DNA of 64,000 nucleotides from positions 14,178,611 to 14,242,610 of the forward strand of contig NC_092576.1 of NCBI RefSeq assembly GCF_037975245.1, read 5' to 3'. This document shows, piece after piece, positions 43,001 through 53,099 of this stretch. The notes under the pieces are model-generated. The model had not been told where the DNA came from, searched no databases, and worked only from the letters and a program-made list of their open reading frames with translations. How positions within the stretch are numbered: the stretch's first letter is position 1; each line of letters begins with the position of its first letter. A program made the position numbers and the translations under genes. This stretch comes from Apostichopus japonicus. Lineage: Eukaryota; Echinodermata; Holothuroidea; Aspidochirotida; Stichopodidae.

Positions 43001-46000
43001 ACATTGCAAAATAGCTCAATCTAAGCGTTCCACCAATAATCTTTTGTTGATTAAATCAATTTCTAGAATATACCTTTTATCCCTTTTCCAACACCAACAC
43101 CCCCCCCCCCCCCTACCCAGTCCTTCCTCTTTTCCATTCTAAAGAAACCCTTCATTAAGTCACATTCAATGAGGATATTGCCAAATAGCTCAACCTAAGC
43201 TTTCCACCAATACAATAATCTTTTGTCGATTAAATCATTTTCGCAAATGTCGTGGCAACTCATGATTTCTCTGTTTTCACCATGTATTATAGATCCACCA
43301 GAGCAGAGTTCAAGACCCCCTCCATTGCTCCCCACACCGTCCTCTCCAATGCATCCGGGACCCTCTACCGCACCCCAGAATCACCACAACCAGGAGGATC
43401 CAGCTCCTCCTCCTTCTTCCTTACTCACGGATCCGAGGAAGAGGCCGCCCCCCGAAGAGGACAGAGCCCCGCCTGTGAGTAGTCAAGAGAACCCGGAACC
43501 GGCCGTCCAGGGAGACGACCCGTCGGCGTCGTCCGAGATGCCCCCGTTGCCGGGGAGACGGGAGTCTCCATCTCACACCCCGGCGATGGAAGACAGCGTG
43601 TCGTCCGAGAAGGCGGCGAGCGAGAGTGGGGAGGCCGGCTCGGGCAAACCGGTGGTCGAGCCGCCCAAGTCGATGCCAGCAAAGTCCAAGGCACTCTTCA
43701 TGAGAATACAGCAGAACCAGATGAAATCAGAGGATGGCGAAGAAGAAGCCGATAAGACCCAGTCTCAACAGAAAGAAACAGGTGGGTGTGTCTCAAAAAG
43801 TTCTATGTGAGTTTAGGATGAAGTGTAAACCCAATGTATGAGATATAATTTATTATAGCTTTCTTTACCCACCCTTGAGAATCTGTTAACCTGTGACGTG
43901 ACCTCTCCCAAAATGGAACGATTTATTTTGCTAGTCCTTTTGGGTTATCGTTGAGTTGAGATCGCAAGATAACCGTGGAGTCTTGCGTCTCTTTGAACAA
44001 AAAGAAATATGGTGGATTCGACTCTGGTCGAAGAGTTTTTGAGATGGCCTGATGTTAGTTGTCTCACAAAATTGCAGTAGATGTCTGTGCCATTTAAGGG
44101 AAAACTGTCTTTTTAGTGTGAGAAAATTATGAAATCTTGATTTATTTGAAGTATTTTACAGACTTAAATTTCTCATCCTTGTGTTCTCATCATTGCTATC
44201 TGTCTCACTGCATTGCCCTCTAATAAGGGTAAACAATATTTATTTATTTTTTTTTGTATCAATGGCTGTTCCCTGGATACAAATATTTCCTCAAAAAAAG
44301 AAAGAATTGTTACAGTCAGAAGTCTGATTATTTTACCAATGGATTCCTTGTTCCTGAAAACATAGGCTAGGTATATTTTAAAAAGTTTTGAGGGGTAATT
44401 AGAGGTGGAAATAGAGCAAAATATGTAACTTTATGGCGGCCATTTTGAAATCCAAAATGGCGGCCATACAGGTATCACTGTGATTTTCAGACTTTCCATG
44501 TAATAACAATTTCCAAAAATGTATATGTTAGCTAACCTACCATGATTTTGAACGAAAAAACATAGTGAGTCACCTGACTAGTCCTAACTTTGCCTCTTCT
44601 GTGTCTTTATCTGAGTAGGTCAAGTCATCCAAACCCTTCTTCCTTCCTCTGGCAGAGATGGGTCAGGCTTTTTAAATCATGTCTTTGACCTTCCCTTTAT
44701 CTCTTTTCCCCAGATCCAGAGGACAACTGGTATTCGAGTGACGAGGAAGAGGGAGGAGGCAAGAAGTCGCAGAGCGAGGGCGGTAGTGCGGAGTCTCCAA
44801 AGCTGCGGATCAGGACGGAGAATCCCACGGTCGTCATTCCGGCCCCCTCCGCCATCAGCCCCGAGGCCAGTAATCGCGGCCCGCTCCTCTCCAGCGTACT
44901 GATCGCCAACAACAAACAGAACGAAGCCCAGAGCGCTCAGACTCAACTCCCGGGGGCCTTGGCCTCGCTCTTTTCCGGTTCTCCGGCCCCCAACAGCACC
45001 GCCGCGGCTCCCAACAGCAAGGCAGCTCCGTTGCCGTTGAACATCCTGGACCTGGTCACCAAGGGGACCAGCAGCGTGCAGAAGTCGAAGAATCCCCAGG
45101 TGCAGGACCTCTTCGCGGACATCCTGCCCAAGAAGAACAGCGCCCAGAGCGAGTACCGTCTGCTCGAGTGCATCCGAGACCCCAACCTGAAGGACCCCAG
45201 GGAGGGGCGGGAGCGGAGGTCCAAGGTCGGCATGATGCTCCGGGTCCTGAAGTGGAAGCAGAGCGAGTACACCGTGTCCGACCCGGACGAGCGCCCCAGT
45301 CTGCCCCCGATCGAACTCACCACGCCCACGGAGCTGAAACCCCCGCCGACATTCCCGACGGAGGCCGACGCCAGGACTCAGGCGATGATGGACGCGATTA
45401 AGAAAGTGATCAGTGAGGTGAGGGGTAAACCAGCCGACCCACGGAATCAGCGACCCCCTCAAATGAGGATGCCGCCTCAGGACCCCAGGGGGTTTCCCAA
45501 CGACTCCAGGGCCGGTAACTTTCCGCCCCCACCGCCCGTCCCGATGGACGGGAGGAATAACGTGAGACCTCCGTATTCTATGCCTGGCCAACAGTCGCCG
45601 CGACACCCGGGCCCGCCTAGACAACAGGGCCCTCCTCCGCAGAGACCTCCCGGACCGGGGTTCGCTCGACACCCAATCGGACAACCCAGCCAGTCGTTCC
45701 CACCCCGAATGCTGAGACCTCCCAGACCTCCACAGCAGCAAGTTCCCACGGGATATTCCAACCCTCGGTTCGCCAACGCTGGCCCGAGGGGTCCTAGACC
45801 CATGAGGCCCGAACTCGGCCAGAGGATGCCTCATCGACCTAACAGACCCCCGCCGTTACTACAGCCACCGTTCGGTAGCCCACCCCGGGGTGGGCCCCAA
45901 CAGCACGAGAGGATGCTGGGTCCACGTGGTCCAAGATTTGGGAATCCCAGGATGGCAGAGATCCCACCCCTAGAACCGCTGCGGATGGAGGGATCCAGGG

Positions 46001-46473
46001 ACCCACGTGCAGCGGCGAGAGCCGGTGCCGCGGACCCGAGATTAGCCAAGCGGGGGGGCCCCCAGGCGGCCTCCTCGGACGTGGACATGCGAGTCAGCAA
46101 GGACCCCCGGTTGAGCCGTATGCAAGATCAGAGTAATTTTTCGGGAGGCCCCGTGGTGCCTCCAGGATTTGGTGTAAGCCAAGGATCGGGCGACGTGGAC
46201 ATGCGCCAATTGAACTCCCCACCACCACCGGCACAAGCACTCAGTACTTACAACAAAGAGAAACCGTCAGAAAATCATCCAACCTCTCCTTCTCCTCGCA
46301 GCAGCTTAGATCCCCGGCAAGCGGCCCGAACCGTGAACCCTTCGAACGATGTCGATCTAAGACCCAAACGTCCCAGTGTCGACGAGAGAGGGGGGCCAGG
46401 TGAGGATTCCGGCGGTATGCCCCTCAAGGACATGTTTAAGGGCAGGGACCCCACCGCGTCACCGTTTGTCTGA
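26962..46473 (+). CDS. ZC3H4: CCCH zinc-finger protein, ZC3H4/ZC3H6 type (12 exons, complete)
   Basis: Twelve exons with matching phases give about 1344 residues: 26962-27044, 33136-33269, 34377-34597, 35341-35573, 36377-36488, 37533-37823, 38387-38498, 39111-39220, 40219-40502, 41988-42193, 43293-43781 and 44714-46473. Three CCCH fingers follow the family spacing: C348-x7-C-x5-C-x3-H366, C377-x7-C-x5-C-x3-H395 and C400-x8-C-x5-C-x3-H419. Other hallmarks are an acidic, Lys-rich N-terminus, [11 protein letters not shown] (vertebrate IPSLFEIVVRP), [10 protein letters not shown] (ALYLRIQQKQ), [11 protein letters not shown] and repeated DPRL/DPR motifs at the C-terminus. Vertebrate ZC3H4 binds nascent RNA and, with WDR82, restricts non-coding and unproductive Pol II transcription; insect Su(s) is related. 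Vertebrates have two paralogues, ZC3H4 and ZC3H6, and I cannot tell which name fits best. Confidence 0.93.
27234..27241. promoter_or_regulatory. Perfect CRE palindrome TGACGTCA
   Basis: The full CREB/ATF consensus, followed by another CACGTAG, about 190 bp into the first intron of ZC3H4. A second, CRE-like site is at 26774. Function is inferred from sequence only. Confidence 0.45.
29789..30147. mobile_element. TTAA MITE, copy 5
   Basis: Starts TTAAAGGGTGTGAAGACTCT, ends GAGTATTCAATGCCTTTAA. Internal sequence is shared with copies 3, 4 and 6 (GAGGTGTAAGAGAAGTGTTA, AAGCAACGGAAAGTTAACTT). Confidence 0.92.
31836..32185. mobile_element. TTAA MITE, copy 6
   Basis: Starts TTAAAGGGTGTGAAGACTCG, ends CCAGTCTTCACTGCCTTTAA. 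Same orientation as copies 3-5. Confidence 0.92.
33136..33269 (+). CDS. ZC3H4: ZC3H4 exon 2
   Basis: The acceptor has a good pyrimidine tract (TTTCCATTTTATTCTATATAG|T). It encodes [40 protein letters not shown] and EEELT, like the DGELEEGELED acidic start of ZC3H4. The donor is ACGG|GTAGGC (phase 1). Confidence 0.82.
33285..33580. repeat. Two-copy tandem repeat of about 147 bp
   Basis: AAGAAAAGTGGGTAA...GGTGGGGGAAGG ... CTCAAGAGAAAGTTGTTTA occurs twice in ZC3H4 intron 2, starting near 33303 and 33450. Confidence 0.85.
34044..34320. repeat. TTA/TAG trinucleotide repeats before ZC3H4 exon 3
   Basis: Imperfect (ATT)n, (TAG)n and (TTC)n blocks fill the 3' end of intron 2. Confidence 0.95.
34377..34597 (+). 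CDS. ZC3H4: ZC3H4 exon 3
   Basis: It encodes [20 protein letters not shown], a Lys/Arg-rich coiled stretch ([20 protein letters not shown]), and an acidic end [16 protein letters not shown]. The acceptor TTGAAAAAAG|AA is poor in pyrimidines next to the AG. The donor GAG|GTTAGA is phase 0. Confidence 0.82.
34620..34870. repeat. TTGA / TTCG / TTTA simple repeats after ZC3H4 exon 3
   Basis: Runs of (TTGA)n, (GTTC)n and (TTTA)n begin about 23 bp downstream of the exon 3 donor. Confidence 0.93.
35341..35573 (+). CDS. ZC3H4: ZC3H4 exon 4
   Basis: It encodes [40 protein letters not shown] and [12 protein letters not shown]. The basic/SR-like make-up and the DDFTKELNQYRR-like segment fit the region before the fingers in ZC3H4. 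The acceptor is CCGCCTCTCAG|GAT and the donor GGGAT|GTGAGT (phase 2). Confidence 0.88.
36377..36488 (+). CDS. ZC3H4: ZC3H4 exon 5
   Basis: It encodes [20 protein letters not shown] and [17 protein letters not shown], acidic then strongly basic. The acceptor is CTCCATGGTAG|G and the donor AAACAT|GTGAGC (phase 0). Confidence 0.85.
36697..36880. repeat. Two-copy ~80-bp repeat
   Basis: ATGATGGGTCACAGG ... ACATCTATGTCAACCAATA ... CTACAGTTTTTCGGAGCGGG occurs twice in ZC3H4 intron 5. Confidence 0.9.
37185..37450. repeat. 22-25 bp tandem repeat (TTGACATGAATATGCAAAGT type)
   Basis: About eleven copies of a word like CTCTTGACTTGAATATGCAA in ZC3H4 intron 5. Each carries an octamer-like ATATGCAAAG. Minus-strand open frames through it are artefacts. 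Confidence 0.93.
37533..37823 (+). CDS. ZC3H4: ZC3H4 exon 6: poly-His/Gln tract and first half of CCCH finger 1
   Basis: It encodes [17 protein letters not shown], eight consecutive His after PHP, then Gln-rich runs, then [18 protein letters not shown], which supplies the first two Cys (348 and 356) of finger 1. The acceptor is CTCTTCCGATAG|CAT and the donor AAAAAG|GTAAGT (phase 0), inside the finger. Confidence 0.94.
38387..38498 (+). CDS. ZC3H4: ZC3H4 exon 7: rest of finger 1 and finger 2
   Basis: It encodes [18 protein letters not shown] then [19 protein letters not shown]. The acceptor is CTCTTTTTCAG|GGG. The usual-looking GTATGT inside the exon would delete the last Cys and His of finger 2, so the exon must run to CTGCATC and end at the AT-AC donor ATATCCTTG (phase 1). 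Confidence 0.9.
38499..39110 (+). other. ZC3H4: ZC3H4 intron 7: predicted U12-type AT-AC intron
   Basis: It starts ATATCCTTG and ends ATTATTGCAC. CCTTAAC at 39093-39099 matches the U12 branch site, with the branch A about 12 nt from the AC. Joining C with AG GAA gives His-Gln-Glu-Tyr-Pro-Cys, the same four-residue spacing between fingers 2 and 3 as vertebrate HGDFPC. GT-AG alternatives give a stop or break a finger. A hAT element fills most of the intron. Confidence 0.9.
38595..39051. mobile_element. Non-autonomous hAT element in the AT-AC intron
   Basis: The 8-bp direct repeat GTTTATAG flanks 38603-39043. The ends are CAGGGTTTCCATAACT and AGTTAGGGAACCCCTG, inverted repeats with the CAG...CTG start of hAT elements. 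Repeated ACGAACCCCC words lie inside both ends. About 441 bp, no coding frame. Confidence 0.9.
39111..39220 (+). CDS. ZC3H4: ZC3H4 exon 8: CCCH finger 3
   Basis: It encodes [23 protein letters not shown] and [13 protein letters not shown]. The finger has the C-x8-C-x5-C-x3-H spacing of ZC3H4 finger 3, and PLTEE...LL/V matches the flank DPLTEETRELLD. The donor is GATATG|GTAAGG (phase 0). Confidence 0.95.
40219..40502 (+). CDS. ZC3H4: ZC3H4 exon 9
   Basis: It encodes [18 protein letters not shown], an Asn/Ser run, then [20 protein letters not shown] and [24 protein letters not shown] matches the conserved IPSLFEIVVRP. The acceptor is GTACCTCAAAG|ATG and the donor GATGG|GTAAGC (phase 2). Confidence 0.93.
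40795..41810. repeat. 76-bp tandem array, about 13 copies
   Basis: The unit reads TCTTGGTGGGTAAAGAACAT, GGGTTCCATTTTGATTGCAA, GAACATCTGAT and a CAATGCTGTTATTTCC part. It lies in ZC3H4 intron 9, about 300 bp after the exon. Each unit has a donor-like GGTGG|GTAAAG, but the match with the true exon 9 donor is too short to show common origin. Confidence 0.95.
41988..42193 (+). CDS. ZC3H4: ZC3H4 exon 10
   Basis: It encodes [40 protein letters not shown] and a Gln/His/Ser-rich end. FYNAEQEEH recalls NFYENFYQQQEG of ZC3H4. The acceptor is TCTTTTCGTTCAG|G and the donor AATAAAG|GTTAGT (phase 1). Confidence 0.87.
43293..43781 (+). CDS. ZC3H4: ZC3H4 exon 11
   Basis: Proline-rich: [35 protein letters not shown], then [30 protein letters not shown] is the family's ALYLRIQQKQ helix. 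The acceptor is ATGTATTATAG|AT and the donor GAAACAG|GTGGGT (phase 1). Confidence 0.92.
44433..44467. promoter_or_regulatory. Perfect inverted pair of YY1-type sites (AAAATGGCGGC)
   Basis: ATGGCGGCCATTTTG (44433-44447) and CAAAATGGCGGCCAT (44453-44467) form a perfect 15-bp palindrome with a 5-nt loop in ZC3H4 intron 11. Each arm carries the YY1 core AAAATGGCGGC on opposite strands. Confidence 0.5.
44714..46473 (+). CDS. ZC3H4: ZC3H4 exon 12 (last exon, stop codon)
   Basis: It opens [18 protein letters not shown], the conserved NWYSSDEDEGG block. It then has [25 protein letters not shown] and [20 protein letters not shown], a long Pro/Arg/Gly/Met-rich disordered region, and DPR motifs ([37 protein letters not shown]) with DVDMR/DVDLR repeats. 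It ends TASPFV with TGA at 46471-46473. The exon is clearly GC-richer than its surroundings. A 385-codon antisense open frame is a consequence of that composition. Confidence 0.96.
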
Positions 46474-47406
46474 CACTGCAGTGATGGTGACGAATTTTTT
46501 TAATTGAGAGCGGAACGGAATGGCAAGTTGCCATGGCAACACTTCCTACTACGAGCGCCGCAGACGTGGCTCGGTTTAACCGTCACGTCCGTGCGGACAA
46601 AAAAGGAGGAACGGTGCGGAGGTGGTGAGAAAACGGCACAGAACCGACCGATGGTGGTCACTTGCTCAAGGTCAAGGTAGTCTTATACCGCAAGTGACAG
46701 AAATGTACAGAAATACATTAATATCTAGAACTGTACACAGATGGGTGAATTCTAAGACCTCAAAAGCCCTAAAAAAAGGTGGCCATTTTGGATCTCAGAA
46801 ATGAAAGAAATGCAGAGGTCCTGTACAAATTGTTACAATCCAAATTGTTTTTTTTTTTTTTTTCCTACTTCTCGTATGACTCGTAAGGTCTTGTGCAATC
46901 ATGTTCTAATATTTATCTGGGCCTCTCTGTCACGCTGTTTACTATTTGTGGCACTAGGTTGTTATTTGTCAACCAGGAAATCGGGAATCGGATCAAAAAG
47001 TCTCACGTTTTCAAACAGTAAATGTTATGATGCGGAGGATGTGAAGCCTGAACTCGTCAAACTCTTCAAACTCCAATAATACCAAATAACTCAAATAACG
47101 AATCTGATTAATTTTAAAGATGTAAGTTGCGATGGGCATGTGAAGCAACACCATGGACCCACCACCACCTATCTTCATAGCTTGTTCAGTCATTGAGATA
47201 TATGCTTCGCAAAGTCTTTTCTTTCCATTTTTACGCGGAGAACATTCATACAATAATTCTACGATAATCTGTGATATCACATATTGGTTAGAGCTTACAT
47301 ATGCATTTCTTAAATAGACTGATAATTTTACTTATTCAACAGAATGTAGTCAAAGTCACTTTGATACAGCACTCAATTTTGTTTTAATCTTGTTTTTTTT
47401 AATAAA
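46474..47406 (+). terminator. ZC3H4: ZC3H4 3' UTR with poly(A) signal
   Basis: AATAAA at 47401-47406 is followed within 10 nt by TTTTTGTGTTGT, a GU-rich downstream element, about 930 nt after the stop. Other AATAAA words (near 50655 and 52286) could give longer 3' ends. Confidence 0.55.
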
Positions 47407-47409
47407 GAC

Positions 47410-49165
47410 ATTTTTGTGTTGTACACGAGAGGTACGTAACACTGCTCGCATATTTCAGTTTAAAACTCGGAGCGAGTCAAAAATATTCAACCCTGTATGG
47501 TATTAACTATTTTCTTCGTCACTGGAAATCCAAATGGTCATGCTTGTTGATACTATCCCTTTAAAAAGAATATAAACCATTTTTGAAAAAATTATGCAGC
47601 TGAGCAGCACTGACCTGAAATATTTCTACAAAAAAAAATTGATTCCCCCCCCCCCCCTTAGGTTTAAGCTCAATGGAATATTTATTATATGTACATCTTC
47701 ACTCATTACTCCCTTAATCTGCTGACCTCCTTGGCAAGTATTATATCAGTCAAAGGTCAAAGTTCATTCTTAAAATGCTGTTCATGTCACACATTCATGT
47801 TGTCTTTTCATACGGTGTGAACAGTAATCAAAGACGGCCACATATTCAAACTGGTAGAAAAATTGCGTCTGTCAAAATTAACTCAGCAGACGACCATTAT
47901 CAAAACCCAAATGAAAATGACTCTTTTTTTTTTCTTTTTTTTTAGTTATGAGCTTCAGCACATTTACTGGTTTATTCATCACAATTATTTTTATATTCAG
48001 TTTACTCTGTGAAATATCATAGTGACTAAGGTTATCAGTGACTGTAATATAAGATACACACATATGTTGTTTACTGGGAGGGTCGTATTTTCAAGGGTGA
48101 GATTTGGTATGTAAGGATTGAAAGTCATCTTGGGTTTAACCAGGCAGGCCCGGAAATTTCAAGCTATTCACTGGCTAAGTGCCGGTTGATTTCGTGCCTT
48201 TTGGCAATAGAATGAAACTGGCATTTATACTTTTTTCCCCTCCAGTGAAAGCTTGCTCATGTTGTGTTTTTGTAAAAATTTCAAGCAAAAACTCAAGTGG
48301 GAAAGAAGTTTTGATTTTAGCCATGAAAACTTGAATGCAGTGTGGCATCATGTAGGTGCATGGGTGGTAACATAGGTAAGGAAGGGTCATCTGTTAGGAT
48401 TGTCATTGTTTACATCAAAATGTCAACTTTTTACTTGAAAGTTCGAGAATAGTAATAAATAATGTTAAAAGTAGACAGTGTTTAATTGGTTTACATACAG
48501 TAAATCACTTTTTCGTCTGTCACACTATGTTTGCTTATAGCATAAATACACATATTCTTTTTGTATGTTTGAAATATTAAGTCAATCATTATGTGGCTAA
48601 ACTTGTGTAATGCTAGGCCTGGTTTATACCACCAAGCTGTATTGAACATATATGCTGCTATATAAATGACTCCTAAATACAGAGTCTTCATCTCAGACGC
48701 TTTGCTGCATATTAAAAGGAAAAAGTGCAGTCGGCTGTGTTTGCAATATAAAATAAAATCGCCCGAAAGAGTCAATTGCCTTCATTATTGCAAAATTAGT
48801 ATAAGCTTGTAACTAATTGTCCCAAAATTGTTTTGCATGTTCAAACTTAGAAAATGTTATAAAGAATAGTTTCCTAGGAGTTCACCTATCCTGAAACTGT
48901 TGTATGCTCTAGATGGGGGTGGGGTTAAGGGTATATAGGGGGAGGTGTGGTTTGCATTCTGCTGGCATATTTAGAGGCAATATGTATGAACTTTAGAGGG
49001 AAGTATCAAATATAGCTAACAGTTCTATTGGATTTGAACACATCATATCGGGAAGTTGTTGTACTTATTGAATCGTCACATGCCGTGTGTAATATCAAAA
49101 TAATTATATTGGTTGTACACTAGTGGCTATTTGATGTACGCATCAACGCGAATATTCATGACCTT
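47410..49165. other. Gene-free stretch downstream of ZC3H4
   Basis: AT-rich unique sequence with short T and C runs. I recognise no exon, RNA gene or element. Confidence 0.6.
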
Positions 49166-49171
49166 GTTTGT

Positions 49172-49380
49172 ATGAGCACCCAGTTGGGACAATTTTTTCT
49201 ATGTTATGTCCCGCTTCAGAGCACTCGTATTGTCAGTACGAGCAGTATGAATATCATGTTTTTTATCAGATCAAGATAAGGAACTGTTTGTACTGTCAAT
49301 ACCAGTGCTTTGAGAGCATGATATTGGTGTACAGTTTAGAGAGGTATTAGCATTAGGAAATTGTCCCAACCGAGTGGTAC
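49172..49380. mobile_element. Fold-back MITE-like element
   Basis: GTTGGGACAATTT near the left end is inverted as AAATTGTCCCAAC near 49360. Inside, AGCACTCGTATTGTCAGTAC is mirrored by GTACTGTCAATACCAGTGCT. The whole 205 bp can fold into one long imperfect hairpin. Confidence 0.65.
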
Positions 49381-49949
49381 GAGTTCGTCGGAGGTAACTG
49401 TTTTTTTTTTAGTTCTTCCGTCTTTGCCTGCTCAGTTAGCTTGGAAAGTAGAAGTCTTCCCTTAGAGAAAAAGTGTCACTGACAGGACAGAGATGAATGT
49501 CCATTCCACTGGTGCTAAGATACTTCTCATAAAGTCTTGTCAAGTGGGTCATAATTATTAGGGGGTACTCTTCCTCAATGGAGATTTAAGACATTCCTCA
49601 CAATTATGGAGCAACAAGGAATTGTGTGGTAGATTGGAGACCACTACAAAGGGGACCTTGGAAGGGGGGTGTGGGTGGGGGGCAGTGAGGAGATTGGGGA
49701 AAGGATTGGGTGATGTTTTTCTACAAACATTTAGCTGGTGTTATTGTAATTGACTCGGTTGATTTACATATAACAGAGATGTATGACGTCATGACTTGAC
49801 ATCAAGTGAATCCATATCATTTAAAACCATTTAAAGTTTATTAATATTGTCCCTGTAGTCAGAGATAACACAGCACCCTCTCGCCAATGACTGGACCCAA
49901 GTCGGGGTAAATAAGTAGTAAAGGAGTGTGGTTTGTTGCAAATCAAGTC

Positions 49950-50400
49950 TGACATTTTCACCTGACCAGACTACCTGGTTGTGTGTGTGTTATTAATGCA
50001 TAGTTACAAGTCTGACATTTTGACAGACACCTGGTTGTTTGTGTTATTAATGCAAAGTTACTAGTCTGACATTTTGACAGACAGACTACCTGGTTGTGTG
50101 TGTGTGTTATTAATGCATAGTTACTAGTCTGACATTTTGACAGACACCTGGTTGTTTGTGTTATTAATGCATAGTTACAAGTCTGACATTTTGACAATAC
50201 CTGGTTGTGTGTGTTATTAATGCATAGTTACAAGTCTGACATTTTGACAGACAGATACCTGGTTATGTGTGTGTTATTAATGCACTGTTATAAGTTTGAC
50301 ATTTTGACAAACAGACAACCTGGTTGTTTGTGTTATTAATGCATAGTTACTAGTCTGACATTTTGACAGAACCCGGTTATGTGTATGTTATTAATGCATA
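49950..50400. repeat. Tandem repeat of about 55-75 bp (8 copies)
   Basis: AGTCTGACATTTTGACAGAC, ACCTGGTTGTGTGTG and TTATTAATGCATAGTTAC recur about eight times. Confidence 0.93.
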
Positions 50401-52563
50401 GTGTTATTGATGTACATCATGGTGCTGATTGTATTGTTTTGACACTAGAAGCTGTTTCACTTAAATGCAACCAAAAAAAAAACTCTTCAATTTACAACAT
50501 TTTATTGAATATGGTGCTGAAACCTAGTTTACTGTTGAAATATTTGTAAAATTTGTTTCGAAAGGATTTTAATCTTGTTATTATTCTCATTGTTATTATT
50601 ACGGGATATATTAAATATAAGGAGGGGGTGTGACCATTCATGGGTCCCCTAGTAAATAAAATGAAATTTAAAATGTCAAATGGGTGCATTTCTGAGGCAT
50701 CTTTTGTCAGTAAATTAATTAGTTGGGGAAGAGGTGGGGGGGGGGCTGGGTAGGTGAACAAACTTGCCTTGTTCCTACTTGGAAATTTGTGTTTTTGTTC
50801 TAAATATAAACCAGAGAATACTCACTCCCACCCCCCCCCAGGTCCACTTCAAACATGCTACAGTCTAATAGTGGCCACTCATGTTCAACAAGCATTTTAG
50901 AGAGACATTCTCAGCAAATCTTTCCAAGTTACAAGACATTTTATCAGAGCCTGTCTTTCTAAGCACCCTTAAAATTAACTGCAAGATATAGGATTTATTG
51001 CACGCAGTACTAAAAAGAATTTTTTTTAAAAATTATATTTTCTTTTTCTATTCATTTACTCACCCCATGCTTGAATTGATGTTACATGTATGTGTGATCT
51101 ATACAACCTATAAGAGCCTGTCACTTAAATTTGCAGTCAATGTCACCGTATATATGTACTCTACAGTAGTAGCAGGGAGTGCAATTGAAATAACACACCA
51201 AATGTTATAAACAGGGCACCTACCTAAACATTTTGAGGTGTGTGATTGTTAGCAAGCTTTGCGGAAATCTTAAAAGGCGATGGCTGATTTAGTCAGTGAT
51301 GTAACATTTGTTAATATTTAGCCATATTAAAGTAGAAGATGTGGACCAGCAGGAAGTTTGAAAACCTTCTTTAACCTACTCGACTTCGAGAGTGATCTTC
51401 GGTGATCTTCAAAGGAAAAGATTTATATTTATTTCCTCGTATTAAAGACCACGAGATGTAGTCAAATGACAGTACTGACCAAAATAAGCTTCATTTTAGT
51501 GAAATGATGATCGGGACCAGTGTAACGTTCCATTGGTATCATGTATGAAGGGTTTAGTGTAAAGCATTGAAGAATTGCAAGAGAGTTTAAAGAAGAGAAT
51601 ACAAATTAAAAGTAAAGTCTAGTAGCCAGGCAGGAATTCAGAGTTGAAGGTGAACTAATAGTTTTAAAACTGGGTACCAACAATTAAAGGGAGGCCGGGT
51701 ACATTACTTGTGGTCCTGTAACTTCTGAAGGTTAGTGGCACAGAAAAGGGTGCACAATAGTCTGCACCAAGGGCGGGGGAGGGGTGGGTGGGGGGATGTA
51801 TGTAGGGGGTTATGAAAGTAAGAATAATCTGTCGTAGTTTGCTATGAGACCGGTCGACTTAACAAAAGGAGGAGCTGCTAACATAGAACTCCCGAAATCC
51901 AATTGGGCATTCGTCGAAATAATTACCGTCGTGTCCGTTTGACATACGACCAATGAGAATTCTCTATCAGGTGTACAATTTATTATGTAAAGTGCGTAAA
52001 AATGTACATCCATGATTTATTTAGATGTCTGTTCTATCTTCAGTATTTTGAAAAATCCTGCATTTTCTTAGCATAAATAACCCTTTAATTACTCTGCTGC
52101 AGACTATTGCTAATCTTGCCTCCTTGTGTTATAATCATTATAGCAATTTTTTGGGGCACGGAGAGCTCTGACATGGGATGGCGGAAATTTGGCCGTCGGA
52201 TGTGTTGCCATGGCAACGGCTTCGTGTGAAGCCGTGCTTTATACATGTACATGTTTAGTGTTCGTAGTATTTAAGAGAATTTTCTAAATAAAAAGAAATT
52301 ATTCAAGAGAATCTATTCATTTCTTTGTTCGCGAGTTTTCATTTTTTATGTAAGTAGTGTCCATATATGGTTATTATTTGTGTATCTAGTCACCCCTGCG
52401 TTGGGAAGAACTATTATTTACCTAGTCTTGCTTTGTAGGATGGGGCAGAATTGCAGTGTCGATATGTCATAGTGCAACATAAAAAATGTTTGTATCTCTA
52501 GCTGTTCCGTTTTCTAGATATTCTTCAGAGTATATGAAATGTCTGATATACTCTTTGAGGGCT
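50401..52563. other. Gene-free stretch
   Basis: AT-rich sequence with G runs near 50725 and 51775. No exon or element is recognised. Confidence 0.55.
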
Positions 52564-52885
52564 TTAAAGGCATTGAAGCCTTGCCACAAACCGCGTGCCA
52601 CACCCTGAAAAAGTTAACTTTCCGTTGCATGCAAGTGACGTTTTCTTCTTGTCGCTACAAAATGCAGACAGTAATGAAACGTGATACCTTGTTATCTTTT
52701 ATCTAGACCTGAGATGTCCACGCTGCTATGTAAACTGTGTTGTGGGTATTGACCGTAGCTGTTATGTATAGACTGTACACTAGTGTCTAATTACCGACGG
52801 TAGCAGGCTGAGTGTGTATTTTCTGGGATCGATGGTGGTGTCAAATACTTCTGTTGCACCTCGTTCGAAACCGTCAGATTACTAA
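52564..52885. mobile_element. TTAA MITE, copy 7 (right end lost)
   Basis: Starts TTAAAGGCATTGAAGCCTTG in the same orientation as copy 1. It matches the family through TTCTGTTGCACCTCGTTCGA, then ends near ACCGTCAGATTACT. Confidence 0.9.
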
Positions 52886-53099
52886 AAAATGGCCGATACG
52901 CCGTAACAAAGGCTTCCTCTGTCCAGGTTAAACATTCCCTTGTGGGCACAATGCGGACGACGATTAGCACACACAGTTCACTGACCGCGTGAATCACGGT
53001 GCAGCGTGGTTGGAGAGAAGTGTCGTAAATACATGATGTCGTAACTACATTTCGCATGATAACACGGTCGAGGAAAACAAAAACAGCGGCATCTGTCCT

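Noticed and set aside
44677-45834. 385-codon open frame antisense to the last ZC3H4 exon
   Set aside because: It mirrors a GC-rich sense exon with strong family hallmarks, and its Arg/Gly/Leu composition is a by-product. No promoter or homology recognised.
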